Part shown: positions 36,932 through 46,731 of the stretch, in pieces | How positions within the stretch are numbered: position 1 is the stretch's first letter | How the letters are laid out: each line of letters opens with the position of its first letter | Assembly: GCF_013284055.1 (NCBI RefSeq) | Contig: NZ_CP054143.1 | Span: 2,046,001-2,110,000 of the forward strand | Length of the DNA: 64,000 bases | Source: Deefgea piscis | Lineage (GTDB): Bacteria > Pseudomonadota > Gammaproteobacteria > Burkholderiales > Chitinibacteraceae | Direction: 5' to 3' | Position numbers and translations under genes: made by a program | The notes under the pieces: model-generated | What the model was told of the DNA's origin: nothing | What the model saw: the letters and a program-made list of their open reading frames with translations, nothing else | Database searches by the model: none

Positions 36932-38074
36932 TTAGTTAAATAAACCTTTCCACCACAAACGAATCGTATCCCATGCACGGCCAAAAATATTGGCTTCTTC
37001 AACTGAAGCAATCGCTACCACTTTGCGTTCAGAGAGGACCTTGCCGTCTAAGCTGATTTTCATCGTGCCGACCACTTGGCCTTCTTTGATCGGTGCCATT
37101 AAAGGCTGTTGGCTCACTAAATCAATTTTAAGTTTTGCTGCATCGCCTTTGGGTACGGTGATGTATTGGTCTTGCATAAAGCCAACGCCAACGGTGTCGG
37201 CTTTACCTTTCCATACCGGTACTTGCTGTACGGCTTGTTTGGCGGCGTAAAGGCGTGGCGTTTCAAAAAATTGTGCACCCCAGTTAAGCAGTTTTGACGA
37301 CTCGGTGGCGCGAACTTCAGGGCTGGTGGTGCCGACAACGACTGAAATCAAGCGGCGGCCATCGCGTTTACTTGAGGCCACCAGATTGTAGCCTGCTGCG
37401 TTGGTGTGGCCGGTTTTCATGCCGTCAACAAAAGGGTCGCGGTAGAGCAATAAATTGCGATTAGGCTGGCTGATGTTGTTGTACTTGAATTCTTTAATGC
37501 CGTAAATCGGATAGTACTCTGGGAAATCATTGATTATTGCTGTGGCTAAACGGCCTAAATCACTGGTGGTGACCAATAAAGCGGGGTCGGGTAAACCGGT
37601 GCTATTGGTAAAGAATGAGTTGTGTAGACCAAGGCGCTTGGCTTCTTTATTCATTAATTGTGCAAACACTTCTTCGCTGCCGGCAATGGCTTCGGCCAAA
37701 GTCACACAAGCGTCGTTACCACTTTGCACGATCATGCCTTTGATCAGGTCATCCACGGTGGCAGGGACTTTAGGGTCCAAATACATGCGCGAGCCTTCAG
37801 TGCGCCAGCCTTTATCAGACACCAAGAGCGTTTGGTCGAGTTTGAGTTTGCCTTCTTTCACCATTTTAAAGGTGATATAGGCGGTCATCATTTTAGTGAG
37901 CGATGCCGGCTCGATTTTCATGTCCGGATCACGCGCAGCCAGTACTTGGCCGCTTTGCTTGTCGTAGAGGTAATACGACTTGGCCGCAATTTCGGGAACC
38001 GGCGGCACAAAAGCGTGGGCAAGGCTAGGTAGAGCGATTAGGGCGGCAATCAGGCTGGTTTTCATCGAATTCAT
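36932..38074 (-). CDS. dacA: D-alanyl-D-alanine carboxypeptidase (PBP5/6 type)
   Basis: This low-molecular-weight penicillin-binding protein trims the terminal D-Ala from peptidoglycan stem peptides in the periplasm. The 380-residue protein has a signal peptide (LIAALIALPSLAHA, cut about residue 21), the catalytic SLTK (S58-K61), SGN (118-120) and KTG (220-222) motifs, and a C-terminal PBP5-associated beta domain ending in an amphipathic membrane anchor (WDTIRLWWKGLFN). All S11-family landmarks are intact. ATGs at 38074 and 38065 are both possible. Confidence 0.96.
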   Translation of the reverse strand: MNSMKTSLIAALIALPSLAHAFVPPVPEIAAKSYYLYDKQSGQVLAARDPDMKIEPASLTKMMTAYITFKMVKEGKLKLDQTLLVSDKGWRTEGSRMYLDPKVPATVDDLIKGMIVQSGNDACVTLAEAIAGSEEVFAQLMNKEAKRLGLHNSFFTNSTGLPDPALLVTTSDLGRLATAIINDFPEYYPIYGIKEFKYNNISQPNRNLLLYRDPFVDGMKTGHTNAAGYNLVASSKRDGRRLISVVVGTTSPEVRATESSKLLNWGAQFFETPRLYAAKQAVQQVPVWKGKADTVGVGFMQDQYITVPKGDAAKLKIDLVSQQPLMAPIKEGQVVGTMKISLDGKVLSERKVVAIASVEEANIFGRAWDTIRLWWKGLFN

Positions 38075-38286
38075 GGCTATTTAAAAGTGAGTCGGAGCAC
38101 AAAGGACAGATTATACGGCGTTTAGTGCCGCGAAAACTGTGATTGAATGCCTTTTGCTGCGTTGAAAATTTACATTCACAATAAGCTTGAATGCATTGCG
38201 ACAAAATACCTCATTTTTTTGGCAATTGGTCACGGGGGATTGGGCCGAGCTTTGCGAAAATGCGGCTCCTAACCAAGGAGTTGCTG

Positions 38287-38592
38287 ATGCGATATTTGTT
38301 TATGTTGTCTTTTTTTGTGTTGCAGCCGGCGATGGCGATGATTTGGCCTTGGCCGATGAATGGCAAAGTGATTAATTATAGTATTTTGCCCGTTGCCGTT
38401 TGGGATGGTGAGCATGGTATCTATACGCTAGCGGCCGGCACTTTTAGTGGCAAGCAATCAGATATTGATCATGTTTTTGATTTTGGCAGCTTTCGTTGGT
38501 GCAAGATTGGCCCGAGCACGGTGATTGTGAATCGCCAAGGTGAAGTGGAGTCTTGCCCCAAATGGGTGAGTGGACCTGGTGCTGCGAGTTAA
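38287..38592 (+). CDS. Secreted WPWP protein, paralogue B
   Basis: The 101-residue product starts at the ATG at 38287, with AAGGAG six bases upstream. It has a short signal peptide (LFMLSFFVLQPAMA, cut about residue 17). The mature part begins IWPWPMNGKVINYS and aligns end to end with the product at 28007-28363: VINxS, PVxVWD, AAG, DIDHV, RWCKIxxxxxxVNxxG and a closing Cys. Two cysteines are conserved between the copies. I do not recognise the family; a small periplasmic or secreted beta-fold is likely. Confidence 0.75.
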   Translation: MRYLFMLSFFVLQPAMAMIWPWPMNGKVINYSILPVAVWDGEHGIYTLAAGTFSGKQSDIDHVFDFGSFRWCKIGPSTVIVNRQGEVESCPKWVSGPGAAS

Positions 38593-38605
38593 TTTCAGAT
38601 CAGAA

Positions 38606-38652
38606 TAAAAAAACAGCGCCGACAACCTTTGATTAAGGTCGTCGGGCGCTGT
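38606..38652. terminator. Long bidirectional terminator hairpin
   Basis: ACAGCGCCGACAACCTT pairs with AAGGTCGTCGGGCGCTGT with one bulge. It lies between the convergent WPWP and metalloprotease genes, with an A-run on the left. Confidence 0.8.
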
Positions 38653-38661
38653 GATTCAAGT

Positions 38662-41481
38662 TTAAAACGGATAGTTCGGAGTTTGACCAGCGAGGTTGAG
38701 CCAAACACCGGTACTGACTTGGTTGTACTTGCTGGTTGCGAGTGCGTAAAAAGTTTCCGGTAAAACTTCAAGTCCCAAGGCCGCGACGGAGCTGATTGCG
38801 GTGGGGGTGAGTGTGATGCCATACATGGCAAAGATGTTTTTTAAGTCTTTGCCGATGATTTTTGAGCTTAAAACATAGAGCAAATCTGGGTTGTTAATCT
38901 TATTATCGGCATAGCTGCCCATCGCATATTTGCCTTTATTATTGGCATCCCATGCGCGGCTCACCAAGCGATCGCCCTTGGTCAGTAGCGTGAAATAATC
39001 CAGACTCGCTTCCATACTCGGCGTGGCTTCACCGATGCGATATTTACTAAACAAAAACGCCAATTGAAAGTGCACGGCGCGCATTGGATCTTGGGCTGCC
39101 ATGGTCCAAAGTCGTTTTTGCATATCGAGGATTTTGGCGTCGCCACTTAATCCAGTTGCTCGATTGGCAATAATGTATTGATACAGTAATGGGTGGTTGG
39201 TGGTATGCCCTGTATCTACGCCGAGCGTTTTAAATTGTCGCATCATTTGTGCGCTGGCGAGGATGTTGTTATTGCATTCAACGACACAACCTTGGCCATT
39301 AAAATCAATACTCATCACGCGTTGCACCGTGTTGTGACCGAGCTCGTGCGCGTGTCCCCAGCCGGTGCCACTGATACCCGCAAAGCCATCGGATGGATTG
39401 CCCGAGCAAAGAAATCCACATTGAGCGATCCAACCAACAAAGTGCTGCACGCTCGGTGCGCGATGAATTGGCCCATCACACTGCCAACCAAACTGAGTAC
39501 ATAGCTGCGATACATTGGCCGACATCGGCATATTGCTATAGCCATTGGCGATGTGATTGCTATCAAACAAACTACCTTTGACTTGATCAAGGATATACAC
39601 CTTCGGGTCGATATTGCCCATCGCTTGATTGGCGTAATTGATCGTTTGTTGGATTTCTCCCCCGACAAATTTCGCCGTTTGCCAGCCAAAGTCTTTGCGT
39701 TTGAGTGCGGCAACGGCCTCATTAATTTCAGCGTCGCTTTGCGGCTTGGTAAAGTCAAAGTGCGCATATTTGGCTGCGCCACGAATTTTTAGCGTGACGG
39801 TTTGCCCTGCCGCTGCGCCGCCGTAGTTGAGGTAGAGCGGACCACCAAATGGTGACACAAAGACGGTGGCTTTCGTCGTATTCAGTGGAATCGCAAATGA
39901 CTGTGGACGGCGTGGGCGTTTATAACCTTCGGCCACATTGTCGGTGAGTGGATTGCCAAAGGCGCGCACATGGTTGGTTTGCATGCTTAGATTCGCGCCG
40001 CCTTTTTCTAGCACTTCGATGTAAACCGGTTTGCCGGGTATTGCGGCACGGCCAATGGCAGTGGTGCCACCAGTTTGGGCAATGGTAACGTCGATGATTT
40101 CATCGCTTTGGCTGACGGGGATGCTTTGTGCGGCAACCGGCATAAAGTCACCTTGGCCAGCTGCGGCAAAAGTGGTGTAGCTGCGGTTATAAGCGAGCCA
40201 AGAGTCTGAAGCGTAGGTGCGTAAAAATTCGTCGGGATTGCTGGTGCGATTGATTTTTCCGTATTGAATAGTTGGACGATAAAGGTCGGCCCAGAGAATG
40301 AGTAAGCGATGTAAATCAGTTGCGGGCTCAGCAAAAAAATCGATACCGCCACTTTGTAGTGTGGCTATTTCGTTATGAATTTGGCTGATGGCTGAGGTGG
40401 CGCGAGTATCTGTCGCTAAGTCGACGCTGAGATTGTCTGTGCTCATTTGTTCTAGCGCTTTATTGAGTCCTCCCATCTGGTCGTTGCGTTGTAGTGTGTC
40501 GGCGATGGTGCGGTTGCCGTTCACCGATACGCCGGCTGCACCGGCATAGTAATTGCCAGGGTAGCCACCGAGGTCCATCCCCATCGCTTTGGCTACTTTG
40601 CGGCCACCGCCAGAGTCAATCCAATTGGGGTGCATATAAATAATGGCTTTGCCGCTGGCTTGGTATTGACGTACCAAATTATTTAAATTGGCATCATCTC
40701 TAACACCAGCACCAAACACCAGTACATCGGCATTTTGCCAGCAGGTATTGCCGCTGAGCGTTAAATCACAGCTAATGGTTTCGGGCTTTTTACCCAATAA
40801 AGTGATGAATTTGCTTACTGTTGCTGCGTCATAGCCAGCGGTGGCAAATTTAAGCGTTTCAGGCAGTGGACCCGTTGCTTTGCCGGTCACAACCCAATTG
40901 AATGCGCGGGTAAACAGTGGCAAGTGCTGAGTTTCTCGAGATTTATCAGCCATCCATTGCAGCATATTCACGCCATAAGCTAGGCCACGTCCTTTGCCAT
41001 ATTGCGAGATGGCGGCCATGCCACTGCCGTCGTCAGCAACAATCAGCGGAGTCGCCATGGTGGAAATGGAGCGGTTAATTTCGATGCTATTGGTTGTGTG
41101 GTTGAGCGCTAGATTTAATGTGCGATCACCATAAATATCAGCCATCGCGGCGGTTTGTTGCTGTTGGTACTGGCCTGCAGTTTGTTGTGATAAACGCAGT
41201 AAGGTTGGCATATCGCTGCTTTTGAGGCCTTGGACGCTACCGGTTTTTAGCGCGACTTCGATTGGGTCGGGGATCGGCTCTATGGTTGGTGCAGGTGTGG
41301 GTTGGGCTGTGGGTTCTGAGCTTGGACTGACACCGGGGGCTGCGCTTGGTCCGATTCCTATATTGCCACCGTCAGTGCTGCCTCCACCAGTTAAAGGTGG
41401 GCTGCCATCAGTACCGCCACCGCCACCGCATGCTGTTAATATCAGTAAGAGTATGGCGCTGCCGAAGTATTTGGGATTCAT
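38662..41481 (-). CDS. ImpA-family metalloprotease lipoprotein
   Basis: The 939-residue product starts at the ATG at 41481 (MNPKYFGSAILLLILTACGG). The lipobox LTAC makes it a lipoprotein, followed by a Gly/Ser/Pro/Thr-rich linker. The zinc motif HELGHN (H712, E713, H716) lies in a large C-terminal domain after the GTGWGHA stretch. The layout matches the secreted IMPa-type protease of Pseudomonas, which cuts O-glycosylated host proteins. Target specificity here is unknown. The start at 41535 is rejected because it would bury the lipoprotein signal. Divergent from an AraC-type regulator, 154 bases apart. Confidence 0.88.
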   Translation of the reverse strand: MNPKYFGSAILLLILTACGGGGGTDGSPPLTGGGSTDGGNIGIGPSAAPGVSPSSEPTAQPTPAPTIEPIPDPIEVALKTGSVQGLKSSDMPTLLRLSQQTAGQYQQQQTAAMADIYGDRTLNLALNHTTNSIEINRSISTMATPLIVADDGSGMAAISQYGKGRGLAYGVNMLQWMADKSRETQHLPLFTRAFNWVVTGKATGPLPETLKFATAGYDAATVSKFITLLGKKPETISCDLTLSGNTCWQNADVLVFGAGVRDDANLNNLVRQYQASGKAIIYMHPNWIDSGGGRKVAKAMGMDLGGYPGNYYAGAAGVSVNGNRTIADTLQRNDQMGGLNKALEQMSTDNLSVDLATDTRATSAISQIHNEIATLQSGGIDFFAEPATDLHRLLILWADLYRPTIQYGKINRTSNPDEFLRTYASDSWLAYNRSYTTFAAAGQGDFMPVAAQSIPVSQSDEIIDVTIAQTGGTTAIGRAAIPGKPVYIEVLEKGGANLSMQTNHVRAFGNPLTDNVAEGYKRPRRPQSFAIPLNTTKATVFVSPFGGPLYLNYGGAAAGQTVTLKIRGAAKYAHFDFTKPQSDAEINEAVAALKRKDFGWQTAKFVGGEIQQTINYANQAMGNIDPKVYILDQVKGSLFDSNHIANGYSNMPMSANVSQLCTQFGWQCDGPIHRAPSVQHFVGWIAQCGFLCSGNPSDGFAGISGTGWGHAHELGHNTVQRVMSIDFNGQGCVVECNNNILASAQMMRQFKTLGVDTGHTTNHPLLYQYIIANRATGLSGDAKILDMQKRLWTMAAQDPMRAVHFQLAFLFSKYRIGEATPSMEASLDYFTLLTKGDRLVSRAWDANNKGKYAMGSYADNKINNPDLLYVLSSKIIGKDLKNIFAMYGITLTPTAISSVAALGLEVLPETFYALATSKYNQVSTGVWLNLAGQTPNYPF

Positions 41482-41635
41482 AATTTCGCTCTGGGTATTG
41501 AAATAAATAACAGCAATGCCGCTGCTGTTGGGCATTTGTCAGTGTTTTTCTTTCATCATATTGAATGTAAGAATATTCTGATATGCTGTTTCGTACTATT
41601 TTTATGACATTTATGTTCATTGTCTTGGGGGAAGT

Positions 41636-43402
41636 TTGTCAGCACGGCAACATCAAACGGTGCAACTACGCCATTTGCAGGGCTTATATGTACGCTATCG
41701 TGATCGTCCTGCTTTATTAAGTGAACTCGAGTATTTGTTTGGTTTGCGCCAAGTGGCATCCGATAATTTGTCAGAAATCGCTGCCGAATCGGCTTTGCAA
41801 TTGAATGAATACTTACACGCCTTGGGTGATCCTCATGCCATGAGTTGGGTGGCAAGTCAGATTGATTTGGCCGCCGGCGATGGTTTTATCTATTACTTAC
41901 GCAGCGCGAATGTGTTAGAGACGGCGATTGCCGAGTTGTTGCGTTTTGCACCGATGTTGTTTCCCGATGGTGATATGCGTGTTGTGACTGAGGCAGAGCA
42001 ATGGCAAATTCAATTTTCACCGTTGCCGCAGTCTGATCGTTTGGGCGGCTTGCTGCGCTATGAGGCGATTGTCGTGTGGCTAATCCGAGCGGTGAGTTGT
42101 ATTTTGGGCGCTGATATCCGCCCTCTGTCGATGCAAGTCATGACGGCCAAGATGGGGTCTACTGAGCTAGAGACGATTTGCGCGACGCCAATTGTTTATC
42201 AGGCTGAATGTTTTAGCGTGGCATGGCCTACGTCATATTTGCAGAGCAAACTGCCTGGTTTTAGTGCGAGCTTGCATTCCACTTTGCAAGCCATGTTCAA
42301 TCAACGATTCCAGCATTTTCAGGCGCAACATACTTTGCTGTGGCGCACTTGGCAGCATTTATCTCGAGGGCAGCAGTTGGCTTGGGCTGATTTAGCCAAT
42401 ACTGCGCATGCCTTAGGTTTAAGTAGCGCTTCATTTCGTCGCCAACTGAGTTTAGAGGGGACGAGCTTTCGCCAAATTAGTGTGCAAATGAAGCGTAATC
42501 GAGCGATTCATGCGTTGTTGGATTCTAAGATTCGTCTTGAAGACCTTGCCCATTCTTTGGGTTTTGCCGAAAGAAGTACTTTTGAGCGTGCATTTGGGCT
42601 GTGGTTTACTTGGTCGCCAAGTCAATTTCGTCGCGAGTTGAATCGATCATTTCCGCATCGACACCGTGCAAAGTGGCATGTTGCAGAGGCTTGGTCTTTT
42701 GCTGAATGCCACTCTAAGCGATTGGATGAGGCTTTGGATCAAGAGCTGGTTGTGTTGTCGAAGTTGGCGCCATATTGGCTAGATAATCCAAAACATACCG
42801 CTTTATTATTGGTTGAGTTAAATCTGTTAGAAATTGATTTTAATAAGGGTATGCATGAGTTTGCTAAGTTTGAATATAGCTTGGAGGCCTATACCTATCG
42901 AAATCTCTTGTGTTCTTCGCGAGGCATCCCGCAATCTTTAGAGCAAGAGCAGTATCAGCGAGCATTGCTGGTGGCTAATTTTTCACGGGCGGTGCTTGAA
43001 GATTGCGCATTTGCCACCTTGGATGCTGAGCATGGGCTTATGGTTTGGGCGGCTTATTTTCATCGACTAGCAACACCGCTTGAAGATTTACCGTTCGCTG
43101 AGCATTGTCGCCGTAGTGCCTTATTGCTGATTTTGTGGGGAGTGAACCCTGATGTACTGTCGTATTTATTGCGCTGGTCAAACAATGCAACGCTTGTTTC
43201 TGATTATTTAGAACACGCCTTAGATTATTTGTCCGCGCGATTAGATCAACAATCTCTAGCTTATGGTTGTTGGCGCGTTGAGTTTGGGCAACAAAATCAA
43301 GTTTATTCGCAGTGGGATTTACTTTTAAAGCAGATTAATCATCGGCTTGAAAGTCCTTATTTCGCCCATTTATGCGATCTTGAATCATTCACGCTGATTT
43401 AA
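41636..43402 (+). CDS. AraC-type regulator with an unusual C-terminal extension
   Basis: The 588-residue protein has an N-terminal region like the AraC-family ligand-binding domain of the OruR/GbuR type (about 1-220). An AraC helix-turn-helix domain follows (about 235-335): WADLANTAHALGLSSASFRRQL, then LEDLAHSLGFAERSTFERAF and WSPSQFRRE. About 240 further residues, unlike the usual end of the family, are helical and rich in Leu, His and Trp. I cannot name that part. The start is a TTG with GGGGGAAG before it; no in-frame ATG lies near. Divergence from the ImpA protease suggests control of it, an inference. Confidence 0.8.
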   Translation: MSARQHQTVQLRHLQGLYVRYRDRPALLSELEYLFGLRQVASDNLSEIAAESALQLNEYLHALGDPHAMSWVASQIDLAAGDGFIYYLRSANVLETAIAELLRFAPMLFPDGDMRVVTEAEQWQIQFSPLPQSDRLGGLLRYEAIVVWLIRAVSCILGADIRPLSMQVMTAKMGSTELETICATPIVYQAECFSVAWPTSYLQSKLPGFSASLHSTLQAMFNQRFQHFQAQHTLLWRTWQHLSRGQQLAWADLANTAHALGLSSASFRRQLSLEGTSFRQISVQMKRNRAIHALLDSKIRLEDLAHSLGFAERSTFERAFGLWFTWSPSQFRRELNRSFPHRHRAKWHVAEAWSFAECHSKRLDEALDQELVVLSKLAPYWLDNPKHTALLLVELNLLEIDFNKGMHEFAKFEYSLEAYTYRNLLCSSRGIPQSLEQEQYQRALLVANFSRAVLEDCAFATLDAEHGLMVWAAYFHRLATPLEDLPFAEHCRRSALLLILWGVNPDVLSYLLRWSNNATLVSDYLEHALDYLSARLDQQSLAYGCWRVEFGQQNQVYSQWDLLLKQINHRLESPYFAHLCDLESFTLI

Positions 43403-43645
43403 TTTATTGATAATTATTCGTATTGATGTTGACTTGTTTTAATCGCTATCGATGATTGAGAGTGGTTTGCTAGATGTCTTGAGTTTTGCTTGCAGTCGCT
43501 TGAGATAAAGCGGATGTGGCATGTTTATTTTAAGACATTGCCGAAATGTACTAAATCTATATCGAATTTGCTATACCCATGTCATTTTAAATTGAGTATT
43601 CTAGCGGGAGGGGTTTCTGAATATAATAATTAAATGGAAATAATC

Positions 43646-45268
43646 ATGTTAATGTCTTTGAAAATTCGTACTCGATTGTTGTTATTGAGTATTTTGGCTT
43701 TGTCTGGTATGGCCATTATTATGGCGATTGGCCTTTATAATCAAAAGCAAGTCACATTGGACGAGCGAAAGTTTGCCATTAAAAGCCAAGTTGAAACGGC
43801 GGTTTCTATTATTAAGCATTATCAGGACTTGAACCGCAGTGGGGTTATGAGCGTCGAGGAAGCGCAAAAATCGGCAATTGCTGCAATGCGCCATGTACGC
43901 TACGGTAATGGGGAATCTTTTTTTATTACTGATACGCAGCAGGTATATAAATTATCGCCGAATAAACCTGAGTTTGAAGGGCAAAATAAAAGTACATTGC
44001 AGGACAAAAAAGGTAAATTCTTATTGCAGGATTTAACCCGCGCTGCGCAACAAGGTGGCGGTTATGTTGACTATTATTTTAGCAAACTCGGTAGTACTGA
44101 AGCGTTACTCAAAATTTCATATGCGGCATTAATTCCTGAGTGGAATTGGGTCATTGGTACTGGCGTTTATATTGATGATATTGACGCCGAAATGAAAAAG
44201 ATATTGATTTGGGGATTGATTGAATTAGCGATTTTGGCGATTTTGGTGAGTTTGCTCGCGTGGCTAATTACAGCAAGTATTTTGCGCCAATTAGGGGGCG
44301 AGCCAAGCGAGGGGATCAAATTGATGCAGCAGCTGGCGCAAGGTGATTTGCAGTTGAAAATGCAGCAGGCACCAGCGGGGAGTATGTTTGCTTCTTTGGC
44401 AGAAATGGCGGCCAGTTTGCGCAAAGTCATGCTGGATGTAAAAAATGATGCGGATGTTTTGAATCAACAAGCCACGCAAATTGCACAATCGAGTCAATCC
44501 ATTGCCTTGGCGGCCAATCAGCAAACTGATGCAACCAGTGCAATGGCTGCCGCGATGGAAGAGTTGACCGTCAGTATTAGTCATATTTCGGATAGCTCGA
44601 GTCTGACAGAGCAGGCATCGCGGCAAGCGACAGCTTTGTCACGTGATGGTGTTGAGCAAGTGGCAATGGCAACAACGACGATGGAGCATATTGCTGCGAG
44701 TGTGACACAAGCAAGCGGCCAAATTCGGGCGTTAGACACTCAGGCGAGAGAGATTTCGGGTATTGCCGCGGTCATTAAAGATATTGCAGGACAAACGAAT
44801 TTATTAGCTTTAAATGCTGCGATTGAGGCCGCACGCGCAGGTGAGCAAGGGCGTGGTTTTGCGGTGGTGGCCGATGAAGTTCGAAAATTAGCAGAACGAA
44901 CCGCTAGCGCCACAGTGCATATTGAAACCATGCTCAATGCGATTCAAGGTGAAACTGTAAATGTGGTGGCGGTGATGGATGAAGCGATTCCACAGGTTGT
45001 TCGTGGGGTGGCGCTGGCGCAACAAGTTAAGCAATCACTGAGCCAAATTCAAGAGGGCGCAGAAGCGACGCTCACGCATTTGCATGAGGTTGCATCAGCA
45101 ACGCGCGAGCAAAGTTTGGCCAGCAATAGTATTGCGATGCGCGTAGAAGATATTTCGCAAATGGTGGAGAAAACCAGTAGCGCGATTGCGCAAACGGCGC
45201 AAAATGCAAGCCAAGTGGAGCAAGTGGCAATTCAACTGAATCGGGTAGTGGGGCAGTTTAAGGTGTAA
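43646..45268 (+). CDS. Methyl-accepting chemotaxis protein with single Cache domain
   Basis: The 540-residue chemoreceptor has TM1 ([21 protein letters not shown]) and a periplasmic sCache_2-like domain: [22 protein letters not shown] and [18 protein letters not shown]2 ([21 protein letters not shown]) follows, then a cytoplasmic signalling domain with the hairpin tip [43 protein letters not shown] six bases before the ATG at 43646 supports that start; 43634 is an alternative. The ligand is unknown; sCache domains often bind small organic acids. No che genes are nearby. Confidence 0.95.
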   Translation: MLMSLKIRTRLLLLSILALSGMAIIMAIGLYNQKQVTLDERKFAIKSQVETAVSIIKHYQDLNRSGVMSVEEAQKSAIAAMRHVRYGNGESFFITDTQQVYKLSPNKPEFEGQNKSTLQDKKGKFLLQDLTRAAQQGGGYVDYYFSKLGSTEALLKISYAALIPEWNWVIGTGVYIDDIDAEMKKILIWGLIELAILAILVSLLAWLITASILRQLGGEPSEGIKLMQQLAQGDLQLKMQQAPAGSMFASLAEMAASLRKVMLDVKNDADVLNQQATQIAQSSQSIALAANQQTDATSAMAAAMEELTVSISHISDSSSLTEQASRQATALSRDGVEQVAMATTTMEHIAASVTQASGQIRALDTQAREISGIAAVIKDIAGQTNLLALNAAIEAARAGEQGRGFAVVADEVRKLAERTASATVHIETMLNAIQGETVNVVAVMDEAIPQVVRGVALAQQVKQSLSQIQEGAEATLTHLHEVASATREQSLASNSIAMRVEDISQMVEKTSSAIAQTAQNASQVEQVAIQLNRVVGQFKV

Positions 45269-45270
45269 CT

Positions 45271-45317
45271 AAGCGGCTGTGTTGCTTTATGCAAAGCAAC
45301 ACAGCCGCTGGTTTTTT
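45271..45317. terminator. Strong bidirectional terminator
   Basis: AGCGGCTGTGTTGCTTT pairs with AAAGCAACACAGCCGCT, followed by TTTTTT on the plus strand. It separates the chemoreceptor from the convergent efflux operon and touches the last codon of the outer-membrane gene. Confidence 0.9.
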
Positions 45318-46731
45318 AATGCAGAGAGGGTTTATTGCTTGATTGCTGATCGAGTTGATTAATCCAATCGCCACCTAGACTGAGATATAAATTCGCCGCA
45401 CTACTCAGATACGCGACTCGTGCAGAGGTTGCCGATTGCTGAGCTGAATAAGCTTGGCGCTGTGCATCGAGAACGGTTAAATAAGGCGCCAAACCGCCGT
45501 TGTATTGCAGTGATGCCAGCGTTGAATATTCCAGATTGGTATTGACCAGCTGGGTCAGTGATTTTAGGGTTTTTCCATCGGCTTGGTAGCTCGATAAAGC
45601 ATTCTCTACATCAGCAAAAGACTGTTGTATCGTTTGTAGATAGCGCTGCTCTGCCGCTTGAGTTTGTGCTTCGGCGCTTTTGACTTGCCCTTGCGTTGAG
45701 CCGCCAGAAAATACGCTGCCACTGGCTTGTGCGGCTAAACTCCAAATCGAGCTACCGGCTTTAAGTAAATTATTCAATTGCTCGCTAACACCGCCAGCTA
45801 AACTGGTTAGCGATATTTGCGGGAAGTACTGTGCACGGGCAACGCCTATTTGAGCATTGGCAGCTTCAAGCTGTCTTTCTGCTTCTAAGATGTCAGGGCG
45901 ATTACTTAATAAGCTAGAAGGTAAGGCACTAGGAATCACCGGTGCGGTTAAGGCATCTAGTGCTTTACCTCGGGTGATCGGCCCTGGATTACGTCCCATT
46001 AAAATGGATAGCGCATTTTCGGTACTGACAATGGCTTTTTCTATCGGTGGAATATTGGATTGTGCTTCTTGATATTGGCTTTTGACTTGCTCAAGCGTTA
46101 TTCGAGCAATCACGCCGTATTTGAATTGCAGTTCGAATAATTCAACCGTGCGTTGATAGCTATTGACCGTATCTTTGGCGATATTGAGTTGTTGGTCTAG
46201 GCCGCGTAATTGTAAATACGTTTGCACGGTCGCTCCGGCCACACTCAGTAATACACCACGACGCGCTTGTTTACTCGCCTCCAATTGCGCGTTAGCTGAT
46301 TCACTTTGCCGGCGCAATCCACCCCATAGGTCGATTTCCCAGTTAACATTCGCTGCCACTTGATAGCTATTGCTAACACGCTGGCTACCTGCTCGTCGCT
46401 CGCCGCTAGATAATCCACGCGTGGCACCAGCTTGATAGCCAATAGATGGGTAAAGTGCCGAGCGAGCAACGGTGAGTTGCCCTGCTGCGGCGTTAATATT
46501 GGCGAGCGCAATGGCCAGATTTCGGTTGTGTTGCACAGCTTCTTGCACATATTGGTCAAGGATGGGGTCATTAAATTGTCGCCACCATTCAGTATCTAGT
46601 GCATCTGGTTGTGCTTTACTTGGTGCATATTGAAAGCTGCTGGGAATGTCTACAGCAGGCCGTTGATAATCTGGGCCAACAGCACAGGCAGAAAGTAAAG
46701 TGATGCCCAATAAAGGAGTTAAATATTTCAT
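45316..46731 (-). CDS. Outer-membrane efflux lipoprotein, OprM/NodT family
   Basis: The outer-membrane channel of the RND operon. The 471-residue protein has a lipoprotein signal (LLGITLLSACAVGPDY, lipid-modified Cys about 16) and two OEP repeats. Signature stretches include LDTEWWRQFNDPILDQYV, NRPDILEAERQLEAANAQIGVARAQYFPQI and LTVLDAQRQAYSAQQS. Its ATG overlaps the RND permease stop by four bases, so the two are translationally coupled. Together with the adaptor and permease it forms a complete tripartite pump. Confidence 0.95.
   Translation of the reverse strand: MKYLTPLLGITLLSACAVGPDYQRPAVDIPSSFQYAPSKAQPDALDTEWWRQFNDPILDQYVQEAVQHNRNLAIALANINAAAGQLTVARSALYPSIGYQAGATRGLSSGERRAGSQRVSNSYQVAANVNWEIDLWGGLRRQSESANAQLEASKQARRGVLLSVAGATVQTYLQLRGLDQQLNIAKDTVNSYQRTVELFELQFKYGVIARITLEQVKSQYQEAQSNIPPIEKAIVSTENALSILMGRNPGPITRGKALDALTAPVIPSALPSSLLSNRPDILEAERQLEAANAQIGVARAQYFPQISLTSLAGGVSEQLNNLLKAGSSIWSLAAQASGSVFSGGSTQGQVKSAEAQTQAAEQRYLQTIQQSFADVENALSSYQADGKTLKSLTQLVNTNLEYSTLASLQYNGGLAPYLTVLDAQRQAYSAQQSATSARVAYLSSAANLYLSLGGDWINQLDQQSSNKPSLH

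Noticed and set aside
43530-43578. A possible sixth 49-bp palindrome ending in ATACCC at 43578
   Set aside because: No GGTAT end lies 49 bp away on either side, so only a half-site is present.
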